Positions 54,413 through 63,968 are shown, counted from the stretch's first letter. The stretch: 64,000 nt of DNA from Flavobacterium kayseriense (GCF_014305095.1 NZ_JACRUI010000001.1:1-64000), one strand, 5' to 3'. Notes: generated by a model not told the origin, from the sequence alone. Numbers and translations: made by a program.

Positions 54413-57400
54413 CTACCCTTTATCCGATAACCTCAAAATATCACCAAAAACTCCTCTGGCAGTCACTGCAGATCCCGCTCCGGCTCCTTGAATGACAATT
54501 GGACGGTCTCCGTAAGATTCCGTGTAAATTTCGAAGAAAGAATCAGATCCTTTTAAGCCTCCCAAAGCGGTATCCGAAGGTACGGAAACTAATTTTACTT
54601 CCAAAATTCCTTTATCGTGTTGCAAATCACCCGACAATTCTCCGATGTATCTCAACACGTGATTTGGTTTTTGATCTGATTTTATTTTATCATAAATAGG
54701 ATCAAATTCTTTAAGCTTCGTTAAGAAATCAGCAGCACTACCTTCACGTAAGTGCTCCGGAATCAAATTTTGAATAGCCACTTCTTCAAATTCATTTTGT
54801 AAATCTAATTCTCTAGCAAGTATTAATAATTTTCTCCCTACATCATTACCGCATAAATCTTCTCTTGGATCTGGCTCTGTGAATCCGCTATCAATCGCTT
54901 CTTTTAATATTTCGCTAAACGGAACACCTTTGGAAGAGAAATTATTAAACAAATAGCTTAATGTTCCTGAGAAAACACCTTTAATTTTAGTGATGTTTTC
55001 ACCTGAAAGATGCAGTAATTTTATCGTATCAATTAATGGCAACCCTGCTCCTACGTTTGTTTCGTACAAATAGTTCTTCTGGTTTTCAGCAAGTACCTTT
55101 CTTAAGTCCTTATAAAAACCATAACTCAAGGTATTGGCAACTTTATTAGACGAAATCAAATCAAAACTATTCTCAGCAAGCGAAATATAGTTTTCTACAA
55201 ACGTAGCGCTCGCCGTATTATCAACGGCAATTAAGTTTTCTAGATGATGTTCATTTGCATAAGCGATCACATCATCAATTGTATACGAAACTCCATTCGT
55301 TTGGATTTCGTTTTTCCAGTCTGTTGAAACTCCGTTTTTATTTAAGAGTATGCTTTTAGAGTTTGCAATTGCAAACACATTTAACTTAACGTCTTTTCTT
55401 GTTTCGATGGCTTTGGCCGATTCTAAAATTTGATTAATCAAAGTTCCACCTACTAATCCATGACCAAATATGGCAATATTAATTTTCTTGGCCACACCAA
55501 AAATCTCACCGTGAATTACGTTCAGTGCTTTGTGAAGTTCAGACTTTTTAACCACCAAACTCACATTCTTACCCGTCACAGTATTGTTAAATAATATCGG
55601 AATAATTTTGTTTTTTATTAACGCTGTATAAGGCTTGTGAAAAGTGCTCAAATCTTGTCCAATTATCGAAATAACAGATACATTATCAACCACCTTAATT
55701 TTATTGACATCTTTAGAATAGAAATCATTTTCGAATTCCTTTTCTAACTCGATCATCGCTTTTGAAGCTTTATCAGCGGCCACAACAAGACCAATTCCTC
55801 GCTCTGAAGAACCTTGAGAAATAATACTGACACTGATATCATTATCTCCCATCACTCTAAAAATACGAGCATCAACACCGGTTTTCCCAAGTAGTCCTCT
55901 TCCTTCTAAATTTACTAAGGAAACATTTTCTAAAACAGAAAGCGTTTTAATTCCCGACGCATTAGAGTTAGATGTAATTAAAGTTCCTTTGTTTTCATGG
56001 TTGAACGTATTTAAAATTCGAAGTGGAATATTTTTTTCTAATAGCGGAATGATTGTTTTGGCGTGTAAAATATTTGCGCCAAAATTAGCCATCTCATTCG
56101 CCTCGTTATAAGATAGTGTTTCAATTTTTTTTGCATCAAGTACTAGCTCCGGATTGGCAGTATAGATTCCGTCTACGTGCGTGAAATTTTGTAATTCTTC
56201 AGCATTGATGTAATTTGCAATTAGCGAAGCGGTGTAATTGCTTCCGTTTCTACCTAAAGTGGTCGTTTCTTGTTTATTATTAGAACCTATAAAACCCGTA
56301 AGTATTAGAATTGAATCTTTATTTTCTTTAAAAACTTGGATCACATTTTTCTTAGAAATTGTATCTAAAGGTTGTGCATCACCAAAATTGGAATCCGTCA
56401 CAATCAACTCTCTTGTATCGGCCAATTTTGCAGAAATATTTTTTTGATTCAGCAGAAAAACCAACAATTTAGCAGCAAGCACTTCTCCTTGTGCCAAAAC
56501 TTGATCCTGAATTTTTACACTATAATCACCAATCAAACTTACACCTTCAAACAGTTTATCTAGTTTATCAAATTCAACTGAGAAATCAACAGCATCAAAA
56601 CCATCTTTTTGATAGGTTTTAAAACTTTCCAATAAGGGCTTGTAATTCCCGTTTTTGGCAGCAATTGTCAAGATATCACCCAGTTCATCTGTCGCTTTTG
56701 CACGAGCAGAAACTACTACTGCAAATTTTTCGTTTTGCTTTACCTTATTTTCGATAATATGTAAGACTGCATTTATTCCTTCGCCGTTAGCCAAAGATTT
56801 ACCACCAAATTTTACTATTTTCATCTGCTTTTTATTTTTGAAAACAACTTCTAGTAAATTGTCTAATTGTTCGTATTCCATTAAAAAAGCGTCATGACCA
56901 TGCGCAGAGTCAATTTCGCTATAGAACACATTAATTTTAAATTTTTTAATTTCGTTATAGGTCTCTCGATTCTCTTTTGCGGTAAAAAACAAATCAGAAT
57001 TAATTCCCACGATATAAATATTCGCATCTACTTTTGAAATGATTGATTCCAATGACTCATGATTTCTAGTAATATCAATTGTTTTCAATAATTGATTCAT
57101 CATTTTGTAAGCCGCCAGCTGAAATCTTTTTTCTAGTTTCTCACCGTGGTAGTTTAACCAACTTTCCACTTGAAAAGTTTCGAGTTGTACATTGATGTCT
57201 CTATTGAATTTCTCTTTAAATGACTCTGGCGTGCGGTAACACAACATGGCGTGTATGCGTGCGTCCTCGATTGGTTTTTTAGAATTGTTTAATATTTGCT
57301 CTTGTAAATAACAATTGGCAATCAACCAGTCTGTAGCTTTCCAATCTGTAGCAATGGGAATAAAGTTTTGAGCTAGCTTAGGCTCTAAGGCCAAAATTTC

Positions 57401-57805
57401 CCAGGCAATGCCTCCACCTACAGAACCGCCAATGAGCGCAAATAGATTATCAATCTTTAAGAACTTTAGTCCTTCGATAAAAATTCGAGCAATATCTCTG
57501 GCAATAAAATCTCTGTAGTTCTCGATGGTAGCCGAGTTGAAGCCGTTACCAGGAACATCAAAAGAAATAATGGTATATTTTCTAGTATCGATTGTTTTGT
57601 CAATTCCCACGATATCATTCCACCAACCGGACTCTCCAATAACTTGAGAGTTTCCCGTTAAGGCATGATTAATCACAATGATAGGTGCGGTATGCAGCGG
57701 AGCTCCAAAAACTTGATAACTTAAGTTAAGGCTAGCATAAACAGCACCATTATGCGTGGTGAAATTTTGTAAAGTAATATGTGTTGGTTTATTTTCCAAT
57801 GTCAA
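54413..57805 (-). CDS. thrA: Trifunctional MetX-like acyltransferase/aspartokinase/homoserine dehydrogenase
   Basis: 1,130 residues. Residues 1-327 are an alpha/beta-hydrolase resembling homoserine O-acetyltransferase, with nucleophile Ser128 (GGSVGG), Asp271 and His304 (HGHDAFL). Residues 328 to about 770 are an aspartokinase starting MKIVKFGGKSLAN with ACT regulatory repeats (SVSIISQGSSERGIGLVV). The remainder is homoserine dehydrogenase (NIAIFGHGLVGGTL, GVFSGTLSYLFN, EPDPREDLCGNDVGRKLLIL). One protein thus covers aspartate phosphorylation, aspartate-semialdehyde reduction and homoserine acylation, missing only the semialdehyde dehydrogenase step. A SAM-I riboswitch upstream marks it as methionine-directed. 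Confidence 0.9.
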   Translation of the reverse strand: MTLENKPTHITLQNFTTHNGAVYASLNLSYQVFGAPLHTAPIIVINHALTGNSQVIGESGWWNDIVGIDKTIDTRKYTIISFDVPGNGFNSATIENYRDFIARDIARIFIEGLKFLKIDNLFALIGGSVGGGIAWEILALEPKLAQNFIPIATDWKATDWLIANCYLQEQILNNSKKPIEDARIHAMLCYRTPESFKEKFNRDINVQLETFQVESWLNYHGEKLEKRFQLAAYKMMNQLLKTIDITRNHESLESIISKVDANIYIVGINSDLFFTAKENRETYNEIKKFKINVFYSEIDSAHGHDAFLMEYEQLDNLLEVVFKNKKQMKIVKFGGKSLANGEGINAVLHIIENKVKQNEKFAVVVSARAKATDELGDILTIAAKNGNYKPLLESFKTYQKDGFDAVDFSVEFDKLDKLFEGVSLIGDYSVKIQDQVLAQGEVLAAKLLVFLLNQKNISAKLADTRELIVTDSNFGDAQPLDTISKKNVIQVFKENKDSILILTGFIGSNNKQETTTLGRNGSNYTASLIANYINAEELQNFTHVDGIYTANPELVLDAKKIETLSYNEANEMANFGANILHAKTIIPLLEKNIPLRILNTFNHENKGTLITSNSNASGIKTLSVLENVSLVNLEGRGLLGKTGVDARIFRVMGDNDISVSIISQGSSERGIGLVVAADKASKAMIELEKEFENDFYSKDVNKIKVVDNVSVISIIGQDLSTFHKPYTALIKNKIIPILFNNTVTGKNVSLVVKKSELHKALNVIHGEIFGVAKKINIAIFGHGLVGGTLINQILESAKAIETRKDVKLNVFAIANSKSILLNKNGVSTDWKNEIQTNGVSYTIDDVIAYANEHHLENLIAVDNTASATFVENYISLAENSFDLISSNKVANTLSYGFYKDLRKVLAENQKNYLYETNVGAGLPLIDTIKLLHLSGENITKIKGVFSGTLSYLFNNFSSKGVPFSEILKEAIDSGFTEPDPREDLCGNDVGRKLLILARELDLQNEFEEVAIQNLIPEHLREGSAADFLTKLKEFDPIYDKIKSDQKPNHVLRYIGELSGDLQHDKGILEVKLVSVPSDTALGGLKGSDSFFEIYTESYGDRPIVIQGAGAGSAVTARGVFGDILRLSDKG

Positions 57806-57881
57806 ATCTTTTATTGATTTTGATTTGTATTTGGAAATATTAAAAAGAAAAAACTAGGTAAATACTAGAGAAATTCTTGTT

Positions 57882-57986
57882 GTTATCTTTCCACTTTTGG
57901 GAGTGGTAGAATGCAGCACCTTCTTCGATTTCTCGAAGGGTTGCTAAGGCATCATCGGGTCTAATCCCTCGTCCTTTCTTTATAAC
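57882..57986 (-). promoter_or_regulatory. SAM-I (S-box) riboswitch upstream of metX-thrA
   Basis: Minus strand: closing stem GTTAT (57982-57986) with ATAAC (57882-57886); core GAGGGATTAGACCC, GATGATGCCTTAGCAACC, a P3 hairpin CCTTCGAGAAATCGAAGAAGG, GTGCTGCATTC, and P4 CCACTCCCAAAAGTGG. All S-box landmarks are present. Between it and the start codon CTAGTATTTACCTAG followed by T runs could be a weak terminator; control at the translation start is the alternative. Confidence 0.92.
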
Positions 57987-58094
57987 ATTTCAATACGATT
58001 GTGAACTTTGAATTGCAAATTAACTACTATTTTATGTAACAAGCAAATATTATTAGGCTAGTTTTCAAAGCAGATACAATAAATAACAGAAAAA

Positions 58095-58134
58095 GCAGGA
58101 CATCTCTAAACATAATTATTTAGAAACAACCTGC
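58095..58134. other. Unexplained symmetric hairpin
   Basis: GCAGG, 5 unpaired bases, TCTAAA, 8-base loop, TTTAGA, 5 unpaired bases, CCTGC. Strictly symmetric, with no T run directly after. It lies downstream of the doubtful 67-residue frame. Confidence 0.4.
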
Positions 58135-58167
58135 GTATTAAACACTATTAAAATTTGATACTATCAA

Positions 58168-58371
58168 TTAAATAAAGAGTGTGTCATTTTCCTTGGAATA
58201 CATCAAAAACTGTAAAGAATTTGGTGTGTTAATTAAATTTTTCACATCTGTGTCATTGATACCAAATCGTGGATGAACTAAATCATCAACTGAAAATTTT
58301 ATTATACTTTTTTTCGATTTTAAATTGCTCAAAAAATGTACTGCCCTGGTAATTCTACTAATTGTCCCCAT
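58168..58371 (-). CDS. Doubtful small hypothetical protein
   Basis: 67 codons with a protein-like stretch (VHPRFGINDTDVKNLINTPNSLQFLMYSKENDTLFI), no signal, no membrane segment and no known family. It is the only plausible frame in an otherwise non-coding kilobase. The repeat TACTGCCCTG occurs once inside (58340s) and once 80 bases to the right, hinting at a local duplication. It may be a real small gene or a remnant. Confidence 0.3.
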   Translation of the reverse strand: MGTISRITRAVHFLSNLKSKKSIIKFSVDDLVHPRFGINDTDVKNLINTPNSLQFLMYSKENDTLFI

Positions 58372-58516
58372 TTGAATGCTTATTAAATTTTTATATTCTA
58401 CTTTTTAATTCAATTAAATACTGCCCTGATAAATCTAAATTTCAAAACCTCTACTTTTATCTTTTACCCCCATTAAATGGTAGCAACCTATTACTACAAT
58501 TTTTAATTTACAGCTA

Positions 58517-58545
58517 TAAAAAAACCCTCCATGTAAAAGGAAGGT
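58517..58545 (-). terminator. Terminator-like hairpin on the minus strand
   Basis: Minus strand AACCTTCC, 8-base loop, GGAGGGTT (one mismatch) followed by a T run. It ends a short minus-strand transcript that would include the 19-codon frame upstream. Confidence 0.6.
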
Positions 58546-58577
58546 TGACTTATAAATATAGATATATTATATAGCGA

Positions 58578-58637
58578 TCACCTCCTTGCGGTTGATTTCG
58601 ATTTAAGTTTGTATGAAACATGAAAAGTTAAATTCAT
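58578..58637 (-). CDS. Possible 19-residue peptide ending in a Shine-Dalgarno-like sequence
   Basis: ATG to TGA frame encoding MNLTFHVSYKLKSKSTARR. Its last codons (GCA AGG AGG TGA) embed AAGGAGGTG, the exact complement of the 3' end of 16S rRNA, in a genome that hardly uses Shine-Dalgarno sites. A terminator hairpin follows about 33 bases on. No consensus promoter was found. It may be a small regulatory peptide or an RNA that binds the ribosomal anti-SD; both ideas are speculative. Confidence 0.35.
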   Translation of the reverse strand: MNLTFHVSYKLKSKSTARR

Positions 58638-58639
58638 TT

Positions 58640-59040
58640 TTGGTATTTTATTTACACAAATTTGAGCGTTTTTTAGATTGTTTCCTAATGATTTACAATA
58701 ATTTAACATTGATTTACAGCAAATAGTTTAATTTCATAACATACCCTAAAAATACTGTAACATTAAGCGTAGTTTGAGTTACAAAAGCAACAAATTTGCG
58801 TCTTATATAGCTGAAAATAGTTAACTGTAATTTTTTAAACAGACCTACTTTAATGTAAAGAAGATGTACATGCTAATGTTCTACATTATCTCAAAGAAAG
58901 TAATAAATACATTATTAAACAGTATCGTTTATAATTAAATTCTTTACACAAATAGCAAGACAGTCAATTGCATCTTTGCCTCAATACTATTTTTTACAAC
59001 AAAAAAAGTTAGGTTTAATTTATTATTCAATTTGGTTTCA
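58640..59040. other. AT-rich region upstream of metK
   Basis: About 400 bases with no frame or RNA that I can support. CATCTTTG near 58972 is one mismatch from a -7 element and could be a secondary promoter. Confidence 0.4.
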
Positions 59041-59048
59041 TACCTTTG
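59041..59048 (+). promoter_or_regulatory. -7 element of the metK leader
   Basis: TACCTTTG, exact TAnnTTTG. Transcription would start about where the SAM-II-like RNA begins, as expected for a leader riboswitch. Confidence 0.6.
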
Positions 59049-59058
59049 CGCTCTAATA

Positions 59059-59131
59059 AAGAGGAAAAATTTGAACTGATTGCAACCTCTTCATAATGAA
59101 ACTAATTCGTTATGGATGCTGAAAAATTTTC
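59059..59131 (+). promoter_or_regulatory. SAM-II-like riboswitch upstream of metK
   Basis: P1 is AAGAGG (59059-59064) with CCTCTT (59086-59091). The loop has ATTTGAACTGATTGCAA, close to the SAM-II consensus AUUU-AACC-UUGCAA. A small extra hairpin follows (CATAA 59092-59096 with TTATG 59110-59114), then GATGCTGAAAAATTT, matching the SAM-II 3' strand (GCUAAAAA) that pairs back into the loop as a pseudoknot. The order and spacing fit class II and not the S-box. The 3' strand can alternatively form a local hairpin CTGAAA-AAT-TTTCAG, and a stem GCTAAAG/CTTTAGC with TTTTATT follows at 59146-59176. Confidence 0.7.
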
Positions 59132-59145
59132 AGTAGAAAAAAAAT

Positions 59146-59176
59146 GCTAAAGCAGAAACTCTTCTTTAGCTTTTAT
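59146..59176 (+). terminator. Terminator-like hairpin in the metK leader
   Basis: GCTAAAG with CTTTAGC around an 11-base loop, then TTTTATT. It lies between the SAM-II-like aptamer and the metK start, so it could be the expression platform. The T run is short. Confidence 0.5.
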
Positions 59177-59221
59177 TGTTGCAATTCCTTTTTCTCGCTT
59201 AATTTAAAAATACTATTTATT

Positions 59222-60472
59222 ATGGCTTATTTATTTACGTCAGAATCTGTGAGTGAGGGACATCCAGACAAAATTGCAGATCAAATCTCAGACGCATTAA
59301 TTGACAATTTCTTGGCTTTCGACGCCAATTCAAAAGTAGCATGTGAAACTTTAGTTACAACTGGACAAGTAATTTTGGCAGGAGAGGTAAAGTCAAACAC
59401 TTATCTAGATGTTCAACAAATTGCACGTGATGTGATCAAAAAAATTGGTTACACAAAGTCAGAATATATGTTTGAAGCTAACTCATGCGGAATTCTTTCA
59501 GCTATTCATGAGCAATCTGCAGATATCAATCAAGGAGTGGATCGTTCAAGCCCAGAAGAGCAAGGAGCGGGAGACCAAGGAATGATGTTTGGTTACGCTA
59601 CTAATGAAACGGAAAACTACATGCCATTAGCATTAGATCTTTCTCATAAATTATTGCAAGAATTAGCTATTTTAAGACGCGAGAACAACGAAATCACTTA
59701 CCTACGCCCTGATGCTAAATCTCAAGTTACTTTAGAATACAGCGACGATAACAAGCCGACTCGTATAGATGCAATCGTGATCTCGACGCAGCACGATGAT
59801 TTTGACGAAGAAGCCACAATGCTTGCCAAAATTAAGAAAGATATTGTTGAGATTCTGATTCCCCGAATTATTGCAAAAAATCCAACAAGTGCTCATTTAT
59901 TTAATGACAGCATTACGTACCACATTAACCCGACTGGGAAATTTGTAATTGGTGGACCTCACGGAGACACTGGATTAACTGGTAGAAAAATAATTGTAGA
60001 TACTTACGGTGGTAAAGGTGCTCACGGTGGTGGTGCATTTTCTGGTAAAGACCCAAGTAAAGTAGACAGAAGCGCTGCTTATGCAACACGACATATCGCT
60101 AAAAATCTTGTAGCTGCAGGTGTTGCCGATGAGATTTTAGTACAAGTTTCCTATGCTATTGGTGTTGCTAAACCTATGGGAATATTTATTGAAACCTACG
60201 GAACATCAAAAGTAAACTTAACTGACGGTGAAATTGCTAAAAAAGTAGAGGCTATATTTGATATGCGCCCTTACTTTATCGAGCAACGTTTAAAATTAAG
60301 AAACCCGATTTATAGCGAAACTGCGGCCTACGGACATATGGGACGTACACCAGAAACGGTAACAAAAACGTTCTCAGCTCCAGGTGGTTTAACTAAAACT
60401 GTCGAAGTTGAGTTGTTTACATGGGAAAAATTAGATTTTGTTGATGAAGTAAAAACTGCTTTTGAACTGTAA
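59222..60472 (+). CDS. metK: S-adenosylmethionine synthetase
   Basis: About 416 residues from the ATG at 59222 ([26 protein letters not shown]); an in-frame extension to 59144 runs through the leader terminator and is not coding. Signatures: [45 protein letters not shown] and [19 protein letters not shown], which hold the catalytic and methionine-binding residues. It turns methionine and ATP into SAM, the ligand for the riboswitches on its own leader and on the methionine genes. Length is normal for the Bacteroidota type. Confidence 0.96.
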   Translation: MAYLFTSESVSEGHPDKIADQISDALIDNFLAFDANSKVACETLVTTGQVILAGEVKSNTYLDVQQIARDVIKKIGYTKSEYMFEANSCGILSAIHEQSADINQGVDRSSPEEQGAGDQGMMFGYATNETENYMPLALDLSHKLLQELAILRRENNEITYLRPDAKSQVTLEYSDDNKPTRIDAIVISTQHDDFDEEATMLAKIKKDIVEILIPRIIAKNPTSAHLFNDSITYHINPTGKFVIGGPHGDTGLTGRKIIVDTYGGKGAHGGGAFSGKDPSKVDRSAAYATRHIAKNLVAAGVADEILVQVSYAIGVAKPMGIFIETYGTSKVNLTDGEIAKKVEAIFDMRPYFIEQRLKLRNPIYSETAAYGHMGRTPETVTKTFSAPGGLTKTVEVELFTWEKLDFVDEVKTAFEL

Positions 60473-60493
60473 TTCATATCCCATAAATACAAT

Positions 60494-60528
60494 AAAACGG
60501 CTGCCTTTATGGTTAGCCGTTTTTTTTT
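60494..60528 (+). terminator. metK terminator
   Basis: Stem CGGCT with AGCCG, extended by A/T pairs, followed by nine T. Confidence 0.85.
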
Positions 60529-60540
60529 AATATAACTCCC

Positions 60541-60574
60541 AAAAAAAAAGACTATCATATAAAAAATGATAGCC
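60541..60574 (-). terminator. Terminator of the small outer-membrane protein gene
   Basis: Minus strand GGCTATCAT, 7-base loop, ATGATAGTC (one mismatch), then nine T. Confidence 0.8.
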
Positions 60575-60601
60575 TCTTTACTTTAAAATTAAATTGTGTA
60601 A

Positions 60602-61114
60602 TTACAATTTATAAGTAATACCAAGTTTTGCACCACTTACCACGTTTCCACCACCTAGTTGAAGATTTACTCCAAAATTTTCATTAAAGAAATAACGACC
60701 ACCAACTTGTAAACCTAATCCAAAATTATCTGCTCCGTCATAATTGTATGTACTTCCGTTTTGTTTAGAAGACCAGCTATAGTAATTTAAGTTAGCTCCA
60801 GCATAAAAATCCCACTCACTAGAAATATCTAGAATTTCATTAAAATGATAATTTCCATTTGCTTGAATTCCAAAGATAGAACTTCTTACTTCTCCTACTG
60901 CCGCTCCAAAATTTTGGTTATACGATTGGTAAGAAAGTTCTCCTCCGACAGTAAAGTTGGTAGCAATACCATAGTCAAGACCAACGTAAACAGGTGTTCC
61001 CCAACCTGAAGTCCCTAAACCAGCATTCAGTTGTAATCCATCTTCTTCTAATGGTGCTTGAGCATTCGTGAACCCAAATGCGAACAATGCTAAAAATAAA
61101 GCAATCTTTTTCAT
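60602..61114 (-). CDS. Small outer-membrane beta-barrel protein
   Basis: 170 residues with a signal peptide (MKKIALFLALFAFGFTNAQA) and alternating strands rich in Tyr, Gly and Asn (VYVGLDYGIATNFTVGGELSYQ, FGLGLQVGGRYFFNENFGVNLQLGGG), ending in the C-terminal strand GAKLGITYKL. It resembles porin-family or OmpX-like eight-stranded barrels. Function unknown; likely structural or a small pore. It has its own terminator. Confidence 0.82.
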   Translation of the reverse strand: MKKIALFLALFAFGFTNAQAPLEEDGLQLNAGLGTSGWGTPVYVGLDYGIATNFTVGGELSYQSYNQNFGAAVGEVRSSIFGIQANGNYHFNEILDISSEWDFYAGANLNYYSWSSKQNGSTYNYDGADNFGLGLQVGGRYFFNENFGVNLQLGGGNVVSGAKLGITYKL

Positions 61115-61232
61115 AATTTTTTGTATCTTATTTTGTACTAAAAAAATACCAGCAATTCGATTTCAAAAATACTATTTATCCTGCTAATTAAAATAATTTT
61201 TCAAGCTGAAATAGCCGTACCTAATGAAACAA

Positions 61233-63968
61233 TTATAAATTATATTTCAAACTTAAGATCACATATCTTGGCTGAACCATATACTGAGACGTTCTAAATC
61301 CTGTTTGACTAAAACTATCATCATTTAAAGTTTTGGTATTTAGTAAATTCGTCGCGCTAACCGTATACTCCATTTTTGCATCTTTTTTACGATAGCTTAA
61401 ACTTGTATTAAGAAACTCATACTTGTTATTTACTGTACCCTGCGAGTTCGAATAATTGTAATTATTATAATCAGCTGTAAAAGAAAAACTCTTTAAGAAC
61501 AGATAATCCAACTTAGCAAAAGGTTGTTTAGTTTTGAAAATCGTATTTTGATAATCATTTAATGTCAAAGAATAACCTACTTCTAAGTTTGGCCAAACTT
61601 TAAACTGCGTTCCAAGTGATCCTCTATAACTCTGAGTAAAGGATTCTGTAGTTTGTATGAAATCAATTAAAGGGTTTGTTGGATCAGCAGGATTAGCACG
61701 TAAACTATTAAACTTAGACCAGTTTAAATTCACATTTACAGATGCTTTGTAATACTTCATGAATGAACGCTGGTAGCCTACTGTACCATTCAAGCTCTCA
61801 TTTTCAAAATTAGCATTCACCTTCTCACTAACTTGATTGATCCCTGTAAAAAAAGCTCTATTTACTACTGGATTAGACGTTTTACTGTAATTAAGATTAC
61901 CAAACATAGTCGTAAAATTATACAAATTATACTTGAAATAACGAAGCGAATGCGTCTCCTGCAAAGCGTTTTCTAGAAAGCGATTTCCTCTATTGAAGGA
62001 GTTAAAATTAGAAAAAACATAGCCTTGAACGAAAGAACTAACATCATTGAAAACGTTTGCTTTTCTGTAATTATAGGTAAGTGATTCCGACTTTTTGATT
62101 TGGTATTGCGCAAAAACATCAGGCAAAAAACGACTAAAATTGTCTTCTTGCTTGGAATTTAGCTGTACGTTATTTGTATTGTACTGATGAATACTAACAC
62201 CTGGATTGAAGGTGAATTTACCTGATATAAATTTATAATGAACTCCCAAATAAGCATCATTAAAACGATATTGAACATCATTTATATAATCAGGATCAAT
62301 AAGATTAGATTGTGTCCCATTATCGAACAACTGATAAATAGACGAATTATAATCTTGATACGAATTTGTATTTCCTGCTGTAATATTCAAATTACTCTTG
62401 GCAGTTAATGAATAGTAGTAATCTACTTTTACATCTAGTTTATTTGTTTTAACAAAGCGACTTTGATTGATATTAAAGCTAGTTTGATTTGAATCAAACC
62501 CTAAAAACGGAAAAGGATCGTTTAAAAGGTCTGGATTATAGAAAGGATCTTCGTTCTGGTATAAATGCTGCATTTCTAAAGCCCACGTGCTTTTCTTACT
62601 TTGTGTCCAAAACATATTTACACTTTGGTTTACTGCGATAGGCTCTTGTTTCTTGAAAGAGGCAATAGTGTTGTTTTGAACAATATCTCCATTGGGATTA
62701 AAAGTAATTGAATTAGTAAGGAGATCGTTATCTTCTGTTTGATTTGATTTTCTAAAGGAAATATCGTAGTCAAATTGAAAATTAGTATTTGGCTTGAATT
62801 TAGATCCTAATTTAAAAATAGCTAAATTATTTCTCAAATTAGAATTATCTATTCTGTTTTCTGTAGTACTGATCTCAGTAGAATTCGGTTGAAAAATTCC
62901 GTTTCTACTTATTGTGTTAGTAAGTGTTTTGTTTGATGAAAGCACTCCAAAAGCACTTAAACTCCATTTTTTGGACATTTGATGGGTCACATTCACTGCC
63001 CCAAATTTATTTTCGATATTTGAAGCTCTATTATCACGAGCTGTAGATATCCCTAAGTCATTACTAGACACATTAAAGTTAGTCCCATTTCTACCAATTG
63101 TATTTCTAGAACCACCTGTTAATCTAAAATAATCACGAATTGAAAAAGGAACATCTCCAATATTATTAAAATTAGTTAGCACGTTAACGCTTGTCTTAGG
63201 ACTGTAGTAAAACAATTTGGGATTAATAATGAAGCGCTCTCCAAAATCGGTACCCGCAGAGATATCACCAAAAAAGAAATTCTTCTTTCCTGATTTCAAC
63301 TTGATATTAATAGCTACATCATCATTATTATTCTCTAATCCTTTTAATTGGCTTACATCACTAAAATTTCTTAATACCTGAATTTTATCTACTGCATCAG
63401 CTGGAATGTTTCTTGATCCTAATTTAGTATCTCCTTCAAAGAATTTTTTACCATCAACAAGCATTTGTGTTACTTTTTTACCTTCTACTTCTATCTCTCC
63501 ATCAGCATTAATCTCAACACCAGGGAGTCTTTTCAACACATCTTCTAGCTTTCGCTCCGTACCTGTTTTAAAAGAATCGGCATTGTAAACAATCGTATCT
63601 CCTTTTATAGAAACAGGCATTTCACGTACAATTTCAACTCCGTCTAATTCAATTCCACCTTCCTCAAGCACAATAGTTTTTGTAATATTTTCAGCAGTAG
63701 TTATCACTTGCACCTCCTTATTCTGCATTCCCAGGAAGCTTATTTTAATCGAATAGGTCGTATTCGGCTTTAAACTCAGCGAAAACTTTCCTTTATCATT
63801 AGTTATAGCATAGGAATCCATTGCTTTTGTGCTGACATTAACCGCCATAACATTTGCCATTTCAAGCCCTAAAGCTTTTGAATCCGTAATAAGACCATCT
63901 AATTTAACAGATTGACTAAAAGAGGTTGCGCTTACTATAAGCAACAACAGTAGTAAAGATTTTTTCAT
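61233..63968 (-). CDS. TonB-dependent-receptor-like outer-membrane protein
   Basis: 911 residues with a signal peptide (ending SATSFSQ), an N-terminal carboxypeptidase-regulatory-like domain (about 22-110: VKLDGLITDSKALGLEMANVMA, SYAITNDKGKFSLSLKPNTTYSIKISFLGM), a plug-like domain (KLEDVLKRLPGVEINADGEIEVEGKKV) and a large beta-barrel to the C-terminal strand YVILSLKYNL. This layout is common for Bacteroidota outer-membrane proteins that take up or export large ligands. No SusD partner is seen next to it, so a glycan-type operon is not indicated. The TonB operon of this window could power it. Confidence 0.85.
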   Translation of the reverse strand: MKKSLLLLLLIVSATSFSQSVKLDGLITDSKALGLEMANVMAVNVSTKAMDSYAITNDKGKFSLSLKPNTTYSIKISFLGMQNKEVQVITTAENITKTIVLEEGGIELDGVEIVREMPVSIKGDTIVYNADSFKTGTERKLEDVLKRLPGVEINADGEIEVEGKKVTQMLVDGKKFFEGDTKLGSRNIPADAVDKIQVLRNFSDVSQLKGLENNNDDVAINIKLKSGKKNFFFGDISAGTDFGERFIINPKLFYYSPKTSVNVLTNFNNIGDVPFSIRDYFRLTGGSRNTIGRNGTNFNVSSNDLGISTARDNRASNIENKFGAVNVTHQMSKKWSLSAFGVLSSNKTLTNTISRNGIFQPNSTEISTTENRIDNSNLRNNLAIFKLGSKFKPNTNFQFDYDISFRKSNQTEDNDLLTNSITFNPNGDIVQNNTIASFKKQEPIAVNQSVNMFWTQSKKSTWALEMQHLYQNEDPFYNPDLLNDPFPFLGFDSNQTSFNINQSRFVKTNKLDVKVDYYYSLTAKSNLNITAGNTNSYQDYNSSIYQLFDNGTQSNLIDPDYINDVQYRFNDAYLGVHYKFISGKFTFNPGVSIHQYNTNNVQLNSKQEDNFSRFLPDVFAQYQIKKSESLTYNYRKANVFNDVSSFVQGYVFSNFNSFNRGNRFLENALQETHSLRYFKYNLYNFTTMFGNLNYSKTSNPVVNRAFFTGINQVSEKVNANFENESLNGTVGYQRSFMKYYKASVNVNLNWSKFNSLRANPADPTNPLIDFIQTTESFTQSYRGSLGTQFKVWPNLEVGYSLTLNDYQNTIFKTKQPFAKLDYLFLKSFSFTADYNNYNYSNSQGTVNNKYEFLNTSLSYRKKDAKMEYTVSATNLLNTKTLNDDSFSQTGFRTSQYMVQPRYVILSLKYNL

